DNA from: Helicobacteraceae bacterium | GTDB lineage: Bacteria; Campylobacterota; Campylobacteria; Campylobacterales; Sulfurimonadaceae | NCBI GenBank assembly: GCA_027066325.1 | Contig: JAMONY010000046.1 | Coordinates: 1 to 32,909 of the forward strand | Length of the DNA: 32,909 nt | Direction of reading: 5' to 3' | Shown: positions 1 to 8,286 of the stretch, one piece after another | Position numbering within the stretch: position 1 is the stretch's first letter | Layout of the letters: every line of letters begins with the position of its first letter | Notes under the pieces: model-generated | Database searches by the model: none | The model's input: only the letters and a program-made list of their open reading frames with translations | Told to the model about the DNA's origin: nothing | Program-made: the position numbers and the translations under genes

Positions 1-179
1 GCACTCTCATAATCTATGCCGCTTTTCACCTCTATGATGTGCAGAGTGTCATCTTTTATGGCTAGTATGTCTATCTCTCCGAACCTACTGCTGACATTGC
101 GATCAACTACTCTGTAGCCATTGTCTGATAAGTACCTACATGCTCGATCTTCCGCTTTATCGCCTTTGGCTCTGCTCAC
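1..179 (-). CDS. YraN/UPF0102 endonuclease-like protein (C-terminal part lies outside the window)
   Basis: Only the first 59 codons are present; the gene runs off the left edge. The start is GTG at 179, four bases after the formate dehydrogenase stop. An in-frame TAG at 195-197 rules out a much longer N-terminus, and no ATG is available. The residues fit UPF0102 (YraN), a family with a nuclease-like fold of the Holliday-junction resolvase type: KGDKAE near residue 5, GYRVVDRN at 21-28, GEID at 34-37 and IEVK at 49-52. The Glu, Asp and ExK residues are those expected of the active site. The cellular role of the family is unsettled. It is translationally close to the upstream gene, with no clear Shine-Dalgarno. 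In Campylobacter the family member sits directly next to hom; here the formate dehydrogenase gene lies between them. Confidence 0.85.
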   Translation of the reverse strand, partial: MSRAKGDKAEDRACRYLSDNGYRVVDRNVSSRFGEIDILAIKDDTLHIIEVKSGIDYES

Positions 180-183
180 GGCT

Positions 184-2244
184 CTATACCAGTACTATAT
201 CTACTTTTACCGACTTAAAGGCTGCCGTTAAGATAAGCTCATCTCTTTTATCGCCAAATAGCGCATTGATTTTAGATCTTGCGTGATGAAAAGTTGTAAA
301 TATAGTACCTTTGATGATCTTATCGGTTATCTTGATGGTTAGTGGCGTGGTCTCTCCATGTTCACTTCTCAAGATCACTTTTGTTGATGTAAAAAAGTCT
401 GCATCTTCACTACTTACAAGCACTATGTCTTCACTATAAGCATCATTGAGCTTCTTACTTGCCTTGGTCTGCGCGGCATTGTTGTAGTGTGCTAGCGTTC
501 TGCCTGTAGTTAGATAGAAACCGCCTTGAACTTTTAGCTCACCTATAAGCTCTTCTACCATGCCTCTAAGCTTATATTGGTGATAGTGAAACTCACCCAA
601 TCCATCATCTTTACGAAAGTCTAAAAGATGCAACACTGGTGTATCTTCATGATAGACTGGCCACTGCAGACCTCTTTTACGGTGTCTCTCTAGCTTGGTA
701 TATGAGGCTCCGCTATATCTGCGATGTGCTACTTCTCGAACCTCATCCCACACCTCTTTGCTATTTTGGTAGTTATACTCTCCACCCATCTTGTTATCTA
801 ACATCTGTATCACTTCCCAATCATCAGGCAGATCTGAGTTGATTAGTGGTTGTGAGAGGTGGAGACGGCGCATGGCATTAACATAGACACCCGTCTTCTC
901 ATAAGCAGACTTTACACCAACTACGATATCTGCTCTATGAGCAATATCAGTCATCATGATCTCTTGAACCATCAAAAACTCCAGCTCTTCAAATGCCCTA
1001 TCTATCTTGTTTAAATTTGGGTGTATATGTGTAATATCTTCACCCATGTTAAAAAGTGCTTTTATCTTGCCATCAAGCATAGCATCTATAAGTAACGGTG
1101 TAGCTAAACCCTTCTCTTGTGGCTCTTGATAATCTGGCTCAAAGTATGGTAAACAGCCCATGTCGCATGCACCTTGGACATTATTTTGACCTCGAAGTGG
1201 CATAAGACCTGCTCCACTCTTGCCTATATTGCCCGTTAGAAGTGCTAAGTGCACTATCGCCATAACAGCGTATGAGCCATCAGTATGTTCAGTCATGCCT
1301 AAGCCCCAAAATATCATCGACTTTTTAAGAGCATATTCGCGTGCAATATTTGGTATGATTTTAGCTAGATGCTCAAACCCTGCAACGCTCTCAAAAAACT
1401 TTGGATCAGCATACGGATCATCTAAAATTTTCTGTTTAAACTCATCGAACCACTTTGTTCTGCTTGCTATAAACTCTCTATTGTAGAGCTCCTCCTCTAT
1501 GATCACTCTAGCCATCATATTTAAGAACAATAAGTTACTCTCGTGTGGCAAAACTACCTGCTGCTTTGCATACTTCATAAGCTTTATCTCGCGCACATCT
1601 ACTACTGCTAGATTGTTACTTTTTCTAGCAGCTTCTATCATGCGGTTGGCTACTATGGGGTGTGCTTCTGTTGTATTTGAGCCTATGACCAGTATGTACT
1701 CTGTCTGGTAGATATCATTGTAGGGATTTGTAGCAGCACCTTCACCTATGGTTGTTCTCATCCCTTTGAGGCTTGGAGCATGACATACTCTAGCACAGTT
1801 GTCTATGTTTGGAGTCTTAAGGGTTTTTCTAGTAAATTTCTGAAACAGATAAGCGCTCTCACAACTAGTTCTAGCTCCGCCTATGGAGCAGACACTCTTA
1901 TGTCCATGTTTAGCTTGTATCTGTTTAATCTTCATGGTAGCAGCAGTGGTTGCGCTATCTAAATCACACTCGTACCAAACTTCATCAAGATCTCTAAGAC
2001 CATCTTGTATAACTTCAGCTATCTGTGGGTTTTGCTCTATAAAACTTTTGCGTACTCTTGGGGACCGTATGCGGTTGCTATCGTACAAAAAATCATATCC
2101 AAATTTACCTTTAATACAGAGCTTACCTTGTGAGACATAACCATCTGGTGATGCGCTTATCTTAACAACTCTATTCTCTTCTATATGACCTACTATGTCA
2201 CAACCAACACCACAGTAAGTACAAACACTATCAATTTTTTTCAT
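184..2244 (-). CDS. Formate dehydrogenase catalytic (alpha) subunit, cysteine type, molybdopterin enzyme
   Basis: A 686-residue member of the molybdopterin oxidoreductase superfamily that should oxidise formate to CO2 or run in reverse. The N-terminus carries a [4Fe-4S] motif, Cys8, Cys11, Cys15 and Cys43, followed by KGKFG. The active-site segment NCARVCHAPS has Cys154-His155, the place where E. coli FdhF has selenocysteine-His, so this is a cysteine enzyme and not a nitrate reductase. The C-terminal molybdopterin-dinucleotide-binding domain ends in a segment rich in HHARSKIN and TAAFKSVKV, as in epsilonproteobacterial FDH. There is no Tat signal peptide and no fused ferredoxin or NADH module, so it is probably cytoplasmic and needs an outside electron partner, none of which is encoded nearby. 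A good Shine-Dalgarno (TTGGAG) lies in the 22-base gap after hom, so it is probably cotranscribed. A different electron-carrier specificity cannot be excluded. Confidence 0.88.
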   Translation of the reverse strand: MKKIDSVCTYCGVGCDIVGHIEENRVVKISASPDGYVSQGKLCIKGKFGYDFLYDSNRIRSPRVRKSFIEQNPQIAEVIQDGLRDLDEVWYECDLDSATTAATMKIKQIQAKHGHKSVCSIGGARTSCESAYLFQKFTRKTLKTPNIDNCARVCHAPSLKGMRTTIGEGAATNPYNDIYQTEYILVIGSNTTEAHPIVANRMIEAARKSNNLAVVDVREIKLMKYAKQQVVLPHESNLLFLNMMARVIIEEELYNREFIASRTKWFDEFKQKILDDPYADPKFFESVAGFEHLAKIIPNIAREYALKKSMIFWGLGMTEHTDGSYAVMAIVHLALLTGNIGKSGAGLMPLRGQNNVQGACDMGCLPYFEPDYQEPQEKGLATPLLIDAMLDGKIKALFNMGEDITHIHPNLNKIDRAFEELEFLMVQEIMMTDIAHRADIVVGVKSAYEKTGVYVNAMRRLHLSQPLINSDLPDDWEVIQMLDNKMGGEYNYQNSKEVWDEVREVAHRRYSGASYTKLERHRKRGLQWPVYHEDTPVLHLLDFRKDDGLGEFHYHQYKLRGMVEELIGELKVQGGFYLTTGRTLAHYNNAAQTKASKKLNDAYSEDIVLVSSEDADFFTSTKVILRSEHGETTPLTIKITDKIIKGTIFTTFHHARSKINALFGDKRDELILTAAFKSVKVDIVLV

Positions 2245-2266
2245 AAGCGCTCCAATATAAATAGAG

Positions 2267-3529
2267 TTATAATATACGAATCATTACACTCTTGTTAAGG
2301 ATAAAGTCTAGTTTCTCTATTTTGGCTAATACACTCTGTATATCTCGCTCTACTGCCTCGTGAGTTGAGAAGAGAAGATTTGCACTACCCTCATCTATGG
2401 GGCGCTGCAACATGGTCTCTATGGAGATATCAAACTCTTCAAACAACTTTGCAATTTGTGCTAAAACACCCTTGCTATCTTCTACTTTTAATCTAAGATA
2501 GTACTTGCTTACAATATCATCAGATTTTTTTAGCTTCAATCCATGCTCTAATGGCTTATTGTAGCCCAACATAGGTGAGCTTTTGCCGCCTGCTCTTGCT
2601 ATGTCGATAATGTTTGCTACAACTGCACTAGCAGTAGCATCTCCTCCAGCTCCAGGTCCATAATATAGCGTCTCACCAACACGATCACCAACTACACTAA
2701 TAGCATTCATCACGCCATCTATCTTGGCTATCATCTGTGTATTTTTTATAAGTGCTGCATGGACTCTAAGCTCCACCTCATCACCATCTCTTTTAGCAAC
2801 ACCCAAGAGCTTAAGCGCATATCCAAACTCTTTTGCAAATGCTATATCATCTTGTGTTACACTCTCTATACCCTCTATGAGAATATCTTCAGGCTTAGCC
2901 TCGATCCCATAAGCGATAGATGCTAAAATAAGTAGCTTATGAGCAGCATCATATCCACCTATATCGAATGTAGGATCAGCTTCAGCGTAACCCAACTCTT
3001 GAGCCTCTTTTAAGATAGCCTCAAACTCCACACCATCATCAGCCATTTTGCTCATCATATAGTTACATGTGCCGTTGAGTATACCAACAATTGACTCTAT
3101 GTGATTGGCACTCAAACCATCTCTTAGAGCATTGATGATAGGTATGCCTCCAGCCACACTAGCCTCATATAAAAATGCGATATCTGCTGCTAAAGATTGA
3201 AGCTCATAACGATGATAAGCCAAAAGTGCCTTATTTGCTGTCACAACTGCCTTGCCATTACTCAATGCTCGTTTTACAATCTTAAATGGCTCATCAACAC
3301 CACCCATAAGCTCTACAACAATATCTATATCTGGATCATCTACGATATCTAACGGATCTGTACTAAGTGCAATATCTAGCCCTCTATCTCTATCTAAGTT
3401 ACTAACAACTCCGCTCTTAACTACAACCTCACAACCAGCCCTAGCGGTGATCATGTCTGCATTTTGCTCCAATATCTGAACAACTGATCTACCTACCGTA
3501 CCTACACCTATCACACCTATCTTAAGCAT
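2267..3529 (-). CDS. hom: Homoserine dehydrogenase
   Basis: Reduces aspartate semialdehyde to homoserine, the branch step to threonine and methionine. With the start chosen here the protein has 420 residues. A Rossmann motif GVGTVG lies at residues 8-13. The catalytic lysines fall in TANKALLA (Lys100) and in the family signature ADPTFDIGGYDAAHK (Lys198). A C-terminal ACT domain begins near residue 340 (LRLKVEDSKGVLAQIA), which suggests threonine feedback as in other long bacterial forms. The open frame extends to a GTG at 3538, but the ATG at 3529 has AAGGTGAG at the right spacing and gives an 8-base overlap with the aminotransferase stop, so I prefer it. Translational coupling with the upstream aminotransferase is likely. 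Confidence 0.95.
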   Translation of the reverse strand: MLKIGVIGVGTVGRSVVQILEQNADMITARAGCEVVVKSGVVSNLDRDRGLDIALSTDPLDIVDDPDIDIVVELMGGVDEPFKIVKRALSNGKAVVTANKALLAYHRYELQSLAADIAFLYEASVAGGIPIINALRDGLSANHIESIVGILNGTCNYMMSKMADDGVEFEAILKEAQELGYAEADPTFDIGGYDAAHKLLILASIAYGIEAKPEDILIEGIESVTQDDIAFAKEFGYALKLLGVAKRDGDEVELRVHAALIKNTQMIAKIDGVMNAISVVGDRVGETLYYGPGAGGDATASAVVANIIDIARAGGKSSPMLGYNKPLEHGLKLKKSDDIVSKYYLRLKVEDSKGVLAQIAKLFEEFDISIETMLQRPIDEGSANLLFSTHEAVERDIQSVLAKIEKLDFILNKSVMIRIL

Positions 3530-4745
3530 TTTTCTCACCTTGGTATTTTTTCAAAAAAGTTTTAATATTTTTAGCTGCTTGGCGAATGCGGTGGCGATTC
3601 TCTATGAGAGCTATGCGCACATATCCTTCGCCATATTCGCCAAAACCTATGCCTGGAGAAACCGCTACTTGTGCCTCTACAAGCAGTCGCTTGCTAAACT
3701 CTAAAGAGCCCATATCTGCTACACACTCAGGTATCTTTGCCCAGACAAACATAGAGGCATTGTTGCGGTTGATCTTCCAGCCAGCTTTTGTGAATGCCTC
3801 TATAAGAACATCTTGTCTCTCATCATATTTTTGAGTAATCTCTCTTACACAAGATTGATCTTCATTTAAGGCTACAGTAGCTGCTACTTGTATGGGTGTA
3901 AACATGCCATAATCTAGCCAGCTCTTAATCTTTTGAAGTGCGCCTATGAGTTTTTTGTTGCCTACAAAAAAGCCCACTCTCCAGCCTGCCATGTTGTAGC
4001 TTTTTGAGAGGGTAAATGACTCAACTGCCACATCAGTAGCACCCTCAACACTCATGATCGATGGTGTCTGGTATCCGTTAAATGTTATATCTCCATATGC
4101 TATATCAGAGATGACATAAAAACGCTCTCTTTTTGCCATGGCTACTATGCGCTCGTAAAATGCTGGTGTAACTGTTGCGGTTGATGGATTGTGTGGGAAG
4201 TTAACAACAACATACTTTGGCTTTGGAAAAGAGTCTTTAAAAGCGGTCTCTAGATGCTCAAAAAAAAGATCTTCATCTACTCTATACTCATCATCAAAAA
4301 TAAGTGGCATCTTAGCTACACTGCCACCTGCTAAGATAAAAGCATAAGAGTGTATAGGGTATGTAGGATCAGGCACAACTGCTACATCTCCAGGGTTTGT
4401 GATAGCATAAGCTAAATGAGCATAACCCTCTTTTGAGCCCATGGTAGCCACTGCTTCACTCTCAGGGTCTAGATCAACATCATAGCGTCTTTTATACCAA
4501 TCTGTAATAGCAAGGCGTAGCTTATAGATCCCTTTTGAGTTTGAGTAGCCATGGGTTTTACCTCTACTCATCACCTCTACTAGCTTATCTTGTATATGTT
4601 GTGGTGTATCTCCATCTGGGTTGCCCATACTAAAGTCAATCACATCAGCACCAGCTCTTCTCTCTGCCATTTTTAGATCATTAACCTCTGCAAATACATA
4701 TTTTGGCAGACGACGAATGCGATCAAACTGTATCTCATCAAACAT
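3522..4745 (-). CDS. PLP-dependent class I/II aminotransferase, AlaC/LL-DAP aminotransferase-like
   Basis: A 407-residue fold-type I aminotransferase. The PLP-binding lysine is Lys248 in SFTLSKSYNMAGWRVGF. The substrate/cofactor region NFPHNPS is at 183-189, and Asp214/Tyr217 in ISDIAYGD would contact the pyridoxal ring. The N-terminal PKYVFAEVNDLK and the GNPDGDTP segment fit the group containing E. coli AlaC (a glutamate-pyruvate aminotransferase) and LL-diaminopimelate-type enzymes. Placement next to hom is conserved in Campylobacter (Cj0150c, from memory) and suggests amino-acid biosynthesis. The exact substrate pair (alanine, aspartate or other) cannot be fixed from sequence alone. The 3' end overlaps hom by 8 bases; 8 bases separate it from the upstream periplasmic gene. 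Confidence 0.9.
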   Translation of the reverse strand: MFDEIQFDRIRRLPKYVFAEVNDLKMAERRAGADVIDFSMGNPDGDTPQHIQDKLVEVMSRGKTHGYSNSKGIYKLRLAITDWYKRRYDVDLDPESEAVATMGSKEGYAHLAYAITNPGDVAVVPDPTYPIHSYAFILAGGSVAKMPLIFDDEYRVDEDLFFEHLETAFKDSFPKPKYVVVNFPHNPSTATVTPAFYERIVAMAKRERFYVISDIAYGDITFNGYQTPSIMSVEGATDVAVESFTLSKSYNMAGWRVGFFVGNKKLIGALQKIKSWLDYGMFTPIQVAATVALNEDQSCVREITQKYDERQDVLIEAFTKAGWKINRNNASMFVWAKIPECVADMGSLEFSKRLLVEAQVAVSPGIGFGEYGEGYVRIALIENRHRIRQAAKNIKTFLKKYQGEKNA

Positions 4746-4753
4746 ATCTTTTC

Positions 4754-5572
4754 CTATTTTGCTTCAACTCTAAGTCCTGATTTTAGATTTTTTCTACTGT
4801 AAAGGTCTGCTATCTTGACATACTCTGCTCTATCTGGCAGATCTACTTTAACTTTACGACTTCTCTCATCTTGTTGTATCACCTCTAAAACATTTAACTT
4901 GTAGTCATAAATCACTATGTAAGGGTACCAACTGTTTGCTTTTAGACTCCAAAGATTTAGCCGCCTTAGCTCAGATACATCTAACCATATAGGATACTGA
5001 AGTCTTTTTATCTTTTTTGTCTCACCGCGCTTAAGTGGAGCAAGGGCTAGATGAGCTTGAGCTGTATCTACAGTGTAGACCCACTCATTTGCACTCACCT
5101 TCTCAATAGAGACAATAGAGGCTCCTCGTAGCTTTAAAGCTCTTTGGAAAAGGGTAGGATCAATGGCTCGCTCTGCTCTAAGATAGATCTTATCTACCAG
5201 CTCATGCTCTTGCACCCGCACCTCTGCACTTAGATAATTTTGGTAACCAAGATCTCTTAAAACCTCATCCAATATTGCTGTAAAAAAGAGGGGATCTGCA
5301 TTGCCTTTAAGTGTAAGAGATAGGTCTTGTGAGCTATCTAGTTTGAGTGACAGTAGCCTATTGGCTTGTAGCTCTTCTGCTACCTTAACCACATCAACAC
5401 CACCGTCTACTATAAAATCTCTCTCTCTTTCGAAAAGTACACCGATCAGAGCTCTATGTTTAGAGTAGTTATGCTCACCTATGAGCGCCACTATACTACT
5501 AGAAAGCTGGACACTTTGAGCATATAGTGTAGTACCAAATACAAAGATACAAATTAGCGCATATCTCACCAC
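4754..5572 (-). CDS. Periplasmic protein of unknown function (Cj0151c-type)
   Basis: A 272-residue protein with a clear signal peptide: a hydrophobic run from residue 4 to 16 and a probable cleavage after LYAQ near residue 19. The mature part has no motif I recognise. Residues 20-110 alternate helix-like and hydrophobic segments. The C-terminal 80 residues contain many aromatic and beta-type residues (YPIWLDVS, WYPYIVIYD) and may form a beta-sandwich. No cysteines, repeats or lipobox are seen. Two adjacent GTG codons (5572 and 5569) could start it; the second would give a 4-base GTGA overlap with the upstream gene. In Campylobacter the same pair of genes occurs in this position, so the two products may work together in the envelope. 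Function is not assigned. Confidence 0.75.
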   Translation of the reverse strand: MVRYALICIFVFGTTLYAQSVQLSSSIVALIGEHNYSKHRALIGVLFERERDFIVDGGVDVVKVAEELQANRLLSLKLDSSQDLSLTLKGNADPLFFTAILDEVLRDLGYQNYLSAEVRVQEHELVDKIYLRAERAIDPTLFQRALKLRGASIVSIEKVSANEWVYTVDTAQAHLALAPLKRGETKKIKRLQYPIWLDVSELRRLNLWSLKANSWYPYIVIYDYKLNVLEVIQQDERSRKVKVDLPDRAEYVKIADLYSRKNLKSGLRVEAK

Positions 5573-6474
5573 AATTTTCCTCTATTGAGACGACGAAACT
5601 CATGCTCATCTATCTTGCTACATACACCATCAGCATAGAGCAACATCACCCTTTTTCGTGTCAAAAACTCTTCGCTCTCCTCACCACACTCTAGCGAAAA
5701 TTCTCCATGCCCTGTGATAATCAACCACTCTCTCAATCCGTCTAGTCTGATTGGTAGCGCAGATACTCGAGTCTCTCTTTTGTAACTCTTAAGATCTATA
5801 ATCCCCATCCATATTTTAATTTTTGGTTTTATGATTAGATTATCAAGCAGCTTGTGTGATGAACTACTACTATAACTCACAACATCTTCTACTACAACGG
5901 TGCTGTTATCATCTACCAAGTTCTGTATTGAAGATATGGAGCTAGACATGCTGTCAATGGTACTATTTGACTCCATACTCTCTATCTCTTCAAATCTTAA
6001 TCTCTCCTGCTCTTTAGCTAAACGCTCTCGTTCTAGATCTTTGCTCAATGACAACATCTCTAAGTTTTTTTTAGCTTTATCTATGGCTGTATTGTTAATC
6101 TCTATCTTCTCTTCAGAAGAGAAGCTCATAAATACAAACACTCCAACTAAAAGTGTCAATATAAGAGCGGCTCCCAACATAAAGCCTACTAACTTCTCCC
6201 TCTTTCTACGCATAGCACTATTTTTAAATGGATCATTTTGGCTCTCTTGTGGAATATGCTCTTTGTGTTGACTATAGATCTCTCTAAGCTCACTTAAATC
6301 TACACCATATTCACGCTCCAAAATTCTAATAAATCCTACAAATTGAGTTGGCGTAAAACTATCTATATTCTGCTCTAAAAGTAGCTCTAAATTAGCTGGT
6401 GCAATGTGCGTCTGCTTACTTATAGCATCAACACCTATCTCCTGTAGTTTCTCTATCTCTTTTGATAAACTCAT
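5566..6474 (-). CDS. Bitopic inner-membrane protein with RodZ-like architecture, function unknown (Cj0152c-type)
   Basis: 302 residues. Residues 1-70 look like a cytoplasmic helix-turn-helix-type helical domain (repeated acidic/hydrophobic helices with ISKQTHIAPANLELLLEQ). They are followed by a basic patch MRRKREK near 88 and a single membrane segment at about 94-115. A charged, partly coiled region (about 125-165) and a Ser-rich linker (about 165-210) come next. The final 90 residues are periplasmic and beta-rich, starting at IWMGIIDLKS. This order (HTH-like, basic, one TM, linker, C-terminal beta domain) is that of RodZ, the MreB partner in cell shape, although similarity is weak and the assignment is inference. 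It overlaps its neighbours by 4 bases (ATGA) upstream and about 7 downstream, so coupled translation is likely. Confidence 0.72.
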   Translation of the reverse strand: MSLSKEIEKLQEIGVDAISKQTHIAPANLELLLEQNIDSFTPTQFVGFIRILEREYGVDLSELREIYSQHKEHIPQESQNDPFKNSAMRRKREKLVGFMLGAALILTLLVGVFVFMSFSSEEKIEINNTAIDKAKKNLEMLSLSKDLERERLAKEQERLRFEEIESMESNSTIDSMSSSISSIQNLVDDNSTVVVEDVVSYSSSSSHKLLDNLIIKPKIKIWMGIIDLKSYKRETRVSALPIRLDGLREWLIITGHGEFSLECGEESEEFLTRKRVMLLYADGVCSKIDEHEFRRLNRGKLW

Positions 6475-7148
6475 CTTAACCTCTGCATCAATATGGCACC
6501 AGCCGCACTCACATTGAGAGAGTTGAACTTATGTGTCATCTCTATCTTGAGTATCTTATCTAGACGGCGTAATGCTCTAGATGGTATGCCGCTATCTTCA
6601 CTGCCAAGCAGAAGTGTCCGCTTGCCACTAAACTCAATCTTTTCTATATCACAACCACTCATATCAGCTCCATAAAGTTTGTGAGATGCATTTTTCAGCT
6701 CCGTCATCACATCATATAGATTATCTGCCACATAAAATGGCATATCCAATAGAGCCCCTGCGCTACTACGCACAACAGCCTCCTGCTTTAAAGATCTAAT
6801 ACCTGTAATCACAACAGCACCTACCCCTAAAGCGTAAGCTGTCCTAATAAGCGCACCGATATTACCCATATCAGTAAGCATACAGAGTACAAGTACAAAC
6901 TCACACTGAGCCACACTTTTGAGATCACTCTGCTCTAGCTCATCTATATCAGCAAGATAGCCTTGATGATTTCCACTTCTGCTCATCTGCACAGCAGCAT
7001 TTGCCGGTATGCGTTTAAGCTCAAAGTCATAGCGCATAAGTGCACTATACTCTTTTTGATCGATATCTTTAGAGATATAGAGTGTAGATATTTTACTACT
7101 ATGGTGTTCTATGGCATATTTGACTGGTTGCTTACCGTATATTAACAT
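6471..7148 (-). CDS. TrmH/SpoU-family RNA 2'-O-methyltransferase (RlmB-like)
   Basis: A 225-residue SPOUT methyltransferase that should methylate a ribose 2'-OH in rRNA, most likely a guanosine of 23S rRNA as RlmB does. The short N-terminal substrate-binding domain begins YGKQPVKYAIE. The catalytic domain has the three family motifs: motif 1 at about residues 92-104 (LTDMGNIGALIRTA, where the family has DP.N.GA..R.A), motif 2 LLGSEDSGIP near 180, and motif 3 SLNVSAAGAILM near 210. The AdoMet site is the trefoil knot made by motifs 2 and 3. Its stop codon overlaps the next start as ATGA. The exact target nucleotide is not decidable here. Only a weak Shine-Dalgarno is seen before the ATG at 7148. 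Confidence 0.88.
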   Translation of the reverse strand: MLIYGKQPVKYAIEHHSSKISTLYISKDIDQKEYSALMRYDFELKRIPANAAVQMSRSGNHQGYLADIDELEQSDLKSVAQCEFVLVLCMLTDMGNIGALIRTAYALGVGAVVITGIRSLKQEAVVRSSAGALLDMPFYVADNLYDVMTELKNASHKLYGADMSGCDIEKIEFSGKRTLLLGSEDSGIPSRALRRLDKILKIEMTHKFNSLNVSAAGAILMQRLR

Positions 7149-7181
7149 ATTGAGATTGTACCCAAAAGTAGCTAATACAAA

Positions 7182-7997
7182 TCATAAATCTACCAGCTCG
7201 TCATAGCAACTCTTTACACTCCTACCACTCAACTTCGATAGAAGTTTGGCAGTACTCTTTTTTGGAAGATTTAGTGCCATTATCTCCTGCTTGCTAATAG
7301 TGCTACTTACTCTACTTTGAGCTGCATTAAGCACCACAACCCACTCTCCTCGCACCTGCGCACCAATATCTTTCATGATCTTAGATGCACTGCCTTTGTA
7401 GTAGGTTTGAAACTTTTTTGTAAGCTCCTTGGCCACAAATAGCTCCCTGTCTGGCTCTGTCTCATTTATCTCTTCAAGTAGCCTGATTAAACGGCGTGGT
7501 GACTCATAAAGCATGGTAACATATCCGCTATAAAGAGCCTCTTGCAGTGCTACTGCCCTTTGTGAACCCTTATGTGGCAAAAAACCAATAAAGAGTGTCT
7601 TTGTATCTTTAAATCCACTAGCAACATAGGCTAAAAGATAAGCATTTGCACCAGGCAATACATCATACTCTATATTTTGCTCTATGCAGTACTCTACTAA
7701 AAGTGCGCCAGGATCGCTCACGCTTGGCATTCCAGCATCGCTAACATAGAGAATATTTTGTTGAAAAAAATCTGGGCTAAGATTGTCTAAAAAAGCTTGT
7801 TCATTGTGTGAGTGTAGTGGGATAAACTGCTGTGGATTAAGTGGTATTTTGTTGTATCTAGTCTCTAATATATTTAAGAGTTTTTTTGTAACTCTTGTAT
7901 CTTCACACAACAAAACATCCGCTCTCATAAGAGCATCTATGGCTCTTAGAGTGATGTCTGCTATATTGCCTATAGGTGTAGCTACGAGTGTTAACAC
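7182..7997 (-). CDS. rsmI: 16S rRNA (cytidine1402-2'-O)-methyltransferase RsmI
   Basis: 271 residues of the tetrapyrrole-methylase-like fold. It opens with VATPIGNIADITLRA, then LLCEDTRVTKKLL near 30-42, VSDAGMPSVSDPG near 85-97 and a PGANAYLLAYVASGF loop near 115, all signatures of RsmI. The enzyme 2'-O-methylates C1402 in the decoding centre and so tunes start-codon fidelity. The start is GTG at 7997, directly preceded by an in-frame TGA, so no longer form is possible. The start codon lies inside a 14-base perfect palindrome (7986-7999). It follows rpmE by 10 bases and is probably cotranscribed with it, an arrangement known in Campylobacter. Confidence 0.94.
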   Translation of the reverse strand: MLTLVATPIGNIADITLRAIDALMRADVLLCEDTRVTKKLLNILETRYNKIPLNPQQFIPLHSHNEQAFLDNLSPDFFQQNILYVSDAGMPSVSDPGALLVEYCIEQNIEYDVLPGANAYLLAYVASGFKDTKTLFIGFLPHKGSQRAVALQEALYSGYVTMLYESPRRLIRLLEEINETEPDRELFVAKELTKKFQTYYKGSASKIMKDIGAQVRGEWVVVLNAAQSRVSSTISKQEIMALNLPKKSTAKLLSKLSGRSVKSCYDELVDL

Positions 7998-8007
7998 TCA
8001 AGCCACT

Positions 8008-8208
8008 CTAACTCATACTGTAACGCTTCTTGAACTTCTCAACGCGTCCAGCAGTATCTACAATCTTCTCAGAACCTGTAAAAAATGGGTGACACTCATT
8101 GCATATATCTATACGCATAGCAGCCTGAAGACTTTTTGTCTCAAACTCATTACCGCATGCGCAAGTAACCGCGCAAGCAACATAATTTGGGTGAATCTCT
8201 TTTTTCAT
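8008..8208 (-). CDS. rpmE: 50S ribosomal protein L31, zinc-binding form
   Basis: 66 residues, usual L31 length. Zinc ligands are present: Cys16 and Cys18 (CACGNEF) and Cys36 and Cys39 (CNECHPF), so this is the C+ paralogue expected under zinc-replete conditions. The ending KFKKRYSM is typical. AAAGG lies a few bases upstream of the ATG. The gene follows a structured leader with two hairpins and an upstream TATAAT, so it probably starts a transcription unit that continues into rsmI. Confidence 0.97.
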   Translation of the reverse strand: MKKEIHPNYVACAVTCACGNEFETKSLQAAMRIDICNECHPFFTGSEKIVDTAGRVEKFKKRYSMS

Positions 8209-8280
8209 TATATGCCTTTAAGCTCACGCCTCTGCGTAAGCTAGTATATTGTTTATATCCGTACGGGTGCGGATAGTTGA
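8209..8280 (-). promoter_or_regulatory. Structured 5' leader of rpmE (candidate L31 autoregulatory RNA)
   Basis: Two hairpins lie in the untranslated leader. The proximal one (8221-8242) pairs AGCT and ACGC with GCGT and AGCT, with one C/A mismatch and a 4-base loop. It ends just before the Shine-Dalgarno. The distal one (8256-8275) pairs TATCCG with CGGATA around an 8-base loop. No T-tract follows either one, so they do not look like intrinsic terminators. L31 leaders are known in several other phyla; ligand and function here are inference. Confidence 0.45.
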
Positions 8281-8286
8281 AGCGAA

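Noticed and set aside
184-2244. Selenocysteine formate dehydrogenase or nitrate reductase
   Set aside because: The active-site codon encodes Cys, no in-frame TGA exists, and the CARVCHAPS segment is of formate dehydrogenase type, not of NapA or NasA type.
5900-6271. A 123-codon plus-strand frame opposite the RodZ-like gene
   Set aside because: Antisense to a gene with clear domain structure. No ribosome site and no family resemblance.
7783-8244. A 153-codon plus-strand open frame across the rsmI start and rpmE
   Set aside because: It is antisense to two well-supported genes and its translation matches no family; its composition is that of a shadow frame.
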